Part shown: positions 61,541 through 64,000 of the stretch, piece after piece
Layout: each line of letters opens with the position of its first letter
How positions within the stretch are numbered: position 1 is the first letter of the stretch
NCBI GenBank assembly: GCA_961205875.1
Contig: OY540822.1
Location: 8,682,501-8,746,500, forward strand
Length of the DNA: 64,000 nt
Reading direction: 5' to 3'
From: Sialis fuliginosa
Lineage: Eukaryota; Arthropoda; Insecta; Megaloptera; Sialidae
Position numbers and translations under genes: made by a program
Notes under the pieces: generated by a model
The model's database searches: none
What the model was told of the DNA's origin: nothing
The model's input: only the letters and a program-made list of their open reading frames with translations

Positions 61541-62270
61541 GAATTTTGAATTTATTATTATATTATATAGATATAATGTAATAATTTGGGAAAGGGGGTA
61601 TTCATTAAAACAGAATGTTCGATGTAATATAATAAAGTAGATTTAGTTAAAAGTTAAAGTTAGTTAGTTTTAATTTCACATATTTTTCAATCTATCGAAG
61701 AAGTCTTTATTTTAATTCAGCCATAATTTAATATTCGTACTTATTGAAGATTGAAAAGCACACTTGTATGAAATGAAAACTATATAGTTACAATATAGTT
61801 TAAACAGGTCTACAAATGCAACAGCTATAAATTAATTAAATGACAACGGCATGTCTTATTCAAAACGCTATTTCTCATCAAGCTGCTACATCTACAAGAC
61901 AATTAATAATAACAATACAAGGCTGGAATTGAACCATATTCACGAACTCGACATTGCAATTAAAGAAATTGAGAGCGTATGTGTAAACTATGCTAATCGA
62001 TTTTTGACATATGTATTTTACTAGTCAGTTATTTCTTTGGTTCAGTTTTTTTTCCGGTGTACTCTACCGTATTTTTTAGGCCAAAATTTTTATGATTTAT
62101 TATTAGCGACCTATCCGCGGATTCACCCGTGTTGTATTTGTTTTTATGATAATTTATAAAATTTAATAACATTTTTGTTATTAATCTGGAACAATTTTTT
62201 ACACCTATTAAACCCCTTACACACTATAACGTACATTCATTTTACATTGTTTTATATGTAAATCGCAAAA

Positions 62271-62906
62271 CCTATACACACTAGCGATCTAGCCGCGCTG
62301 CTGAATCGCATAGTAAGCGATAATCGCGTTGCATATAATAACATTCCATGAGATTTAGCAGATCGACTATCGCAAGGCATGTGATAGTTGCGCTGGTAAA
62401 TCGCATGCCTTGCGATATAGTCGCGCGATTATCGCGTACTGTGCGATTCAGCAGCGCAACTATCGCTTGCCTTGCGATTTACCAGGACGACTGTCGCGTA
62501 CTGTGCGATTCAGCAGCGCGACTATCGCATGCCTTGCGTTATATTCGCGCTGCATAGCCTTGCGATTTAGCAGCGCGATTATCGCGTACTGTGCGATTTA
62601 GCAGCGCGATTATCGCGTACTGTGCGATTTAGCAGCGCGACATCGCATGCATTGCGATATAGTCGCGCTGCATAGCCTTGCGATTCAACAGCGCGATTAT
62701 CGCGTACTGTGCGATTCAGCAGCGCGACTATCGCATGCCTTGCGATTTAGTCGCACTGTATATAATAACATGCCATGAGATTTAGCAGACCGACTATTGC
62801 AAGGCATGCGATAGTCGCTCTATTAAATCGCATGCCTTGCGATTTAGCAACGCGACTATCGTGTACTGTGCGATTCAACAGCGTGCTGAATCGCCAGTGT
62901 GTAAGG
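62271..62906. repeat. CpG-rich palindromic tandem array bounded by inverted repeats
   Basis: Ends CCTATACACACTAGCGAT and ATCGCCAGTGTGTAAGG are imperfect inverted repeats. The 630 bp between is made of shuffled words GCGATTATCGCGTACTGTGCGA, CAGCGCGACTATCGCATGCC and TTGCGATTTAGCAG in both orientations. Strikingly CpG-rich in an AT-rich window. ORFs through it reflect the repeat. 62907-63827 has nothing recognised. Confidence 0.85.
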
Positions 62907-63827
62907 TGTCTTAGAGTTATTTTTTATTTTAATTTACTTAAAGGACAATGAGAGAATAAATATATTTTTTCTACAACCGTTTAAAAAAGTAGGCTTTTTC
63001 ATTGACATTTCAGTGTGTAAAGTAGTATTTTTGCGCTCGCTGTGCGTAAAGAACGACACATGTTACGTGAAAATTTTATAGAATATTTTTTGTAGAGCAT
63101 TAAATTTCCTATAATATGAGTCTACAACGTTTGTTGTAAAATATTCCCTTACAAAGATTTATCTCAATTTATTTTAAAAATTCGTGTTTTGTTTTTCTAA
63201 ATTGATATTTGCTTGGACATATTAAATGTCATTTTGACATTTTAAATGTCATTTTGACATTTGTCAAAAACTTAAAAATATACGAAAAAATAATCAGGTG
63301 CGTCTTAAGAAAAATTTCGAACTAATGTTTTTTAATAAAATTGCATAAAAATTAAATGGTTAACCAATTCCAGGGTTTTATTTAAATTGTTCAATAATGA
63401 ACTACCTTTGGTTGAGTTTAGCAAGAGGAAGCACTGTGTATTTACTTGGCAGATGTTTTTTTCTGTTGGGTAATTTTTAAAATTTTTATTAACGATAGCG
63501 TAAGTTGCAGAATTTCAATTTAAATCAAATTAAATATAGTAGGAATTTACTGGTACTTTATAAATCAGCGTTCTTCGTTAATTAACGTGCGCGGTACGAA
63601 TTGTAACAAACGGTCTACTCGTAGCTGGCTATGCACTTATCGAATGAACGCTTGAGAGATTATCAACTTTAAACTATGCTACTTCAAAATCTAATAACTT
63701 TTTAAACGATTTTATTTGATACTGTAATTTTTCCGTGGCTTCAATAACGTGTATTTCAAAATCATTGAATGTCCACTAGACTGGATACTCTAAAAATGAA
63801 GAAGTGATTCCTTTCATTCAGGGACTT

Positions 63828-63862
63828 GAACCTGAACCCGAACCCAAACCGCAGGGGTCAAA
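63828..63862. mobile_element. Single end of the second hAT family
   Basis: AGGGACTTGAACCTGAACCC preceded by C matches the left end of 35658-36826; sequence then changes to a GTCAGT-rich stretch reaching the window edge, so no second end can be seen. Confidence 0.5.
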
Positions 63863-64000
63863 ACTGGTCAGTAAAATCAGTAAAAGTCAGTTTTTTCTTA
63901 CCCGGTCAGTTAAAGTTAGTTTTGTCAGTTTTTTTGGGTTTGGTAGGGGAGAGGTGCTGCAGTTGAAACACGGCGTCAATTGAAACGTTTTAAAAATAAT

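Noticed and set aside
62348-62601. Repetitive Arg/Ala/Ser-rich ORFs
   Set aside because: A product of the palindromic array in any frame, not a protein.
63828-63862. tRNA-like GGGACTTGAACC motif
   Set aside because: No cloverleaf around it; it matches the end of a hAT family in this window.

Overview
This is an AT-rich insect nuclear window. One real cellular gene is visible, on the minus strand at about 11.7-15.6 kb: a muscarinic acetylcholine receptor of the arthropod B type (mAChR-B, GAR-2-like). Its coding sequence joins cleanly across one 1.44 kb intron to give 827 residues if the first in-frame Met is the start. Fly-type receptor, GT-AG splicing, Helitron, hAT, mariner and MITE content and long gene-free stretches all fit an insect. 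The repeats beginning with a GGGTTCCGTAG-type end and finishing in a CACTTGGCC-type end (about 0.6-1.1 kb and 28.2-28.8 kb) resemble repeats I associate with Lepidoptera, but I cannot name the order with confidence.

The other roughly 60 kb is almost entirely non-autonomous DNA transposons and foldback repeats, many nested in one another. By region: 0-11 kb, a stack of MITEs and foldbacks plus a deleted mariner (8.1-8.9 kb); 11.7-15.6 kb, the receptor gene with a TTAA-flanked MITE in its intron; 15.7-19.7 kb, a large inverted-repeat element carrying two younger insertions, then a composite MITE; 19.9-23.1 kb, hAT elements with a Helitron and its 160 bp minisatellite; 23.4-35.4 kb, dispersed repeats, a second Helitron and nested foldbacks; 35.6-38.3 kb, a hAT with an 8 bp duplication, a Tourist-like MITE and a Tigger/pogo remnant; 38.6-49 kb, foldbacks and tandem repeats; 50.4-51.9 kb, a 181 bp tandem array split by a TTAA insertion; 52-64 kb, further repeat copies and a CpG-rich palindromic array at 62.3-62.9 kb.

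The only protein-coding mobile DNA seen is broken: a mariner transposase with an internal deletion, and a 76-codon C-terminal Tigger/pogo fragment that still carries a PCNA-binding (PIP-box) motif. I found no tRNA, rRNA, CRISPR or intact retrotransposon. I do not see a new multi-gene system. The notable content is the receptor's divergent binding pocket and the insertion history, where several insertions can be proved because an empty copy of the same target lies in the window.
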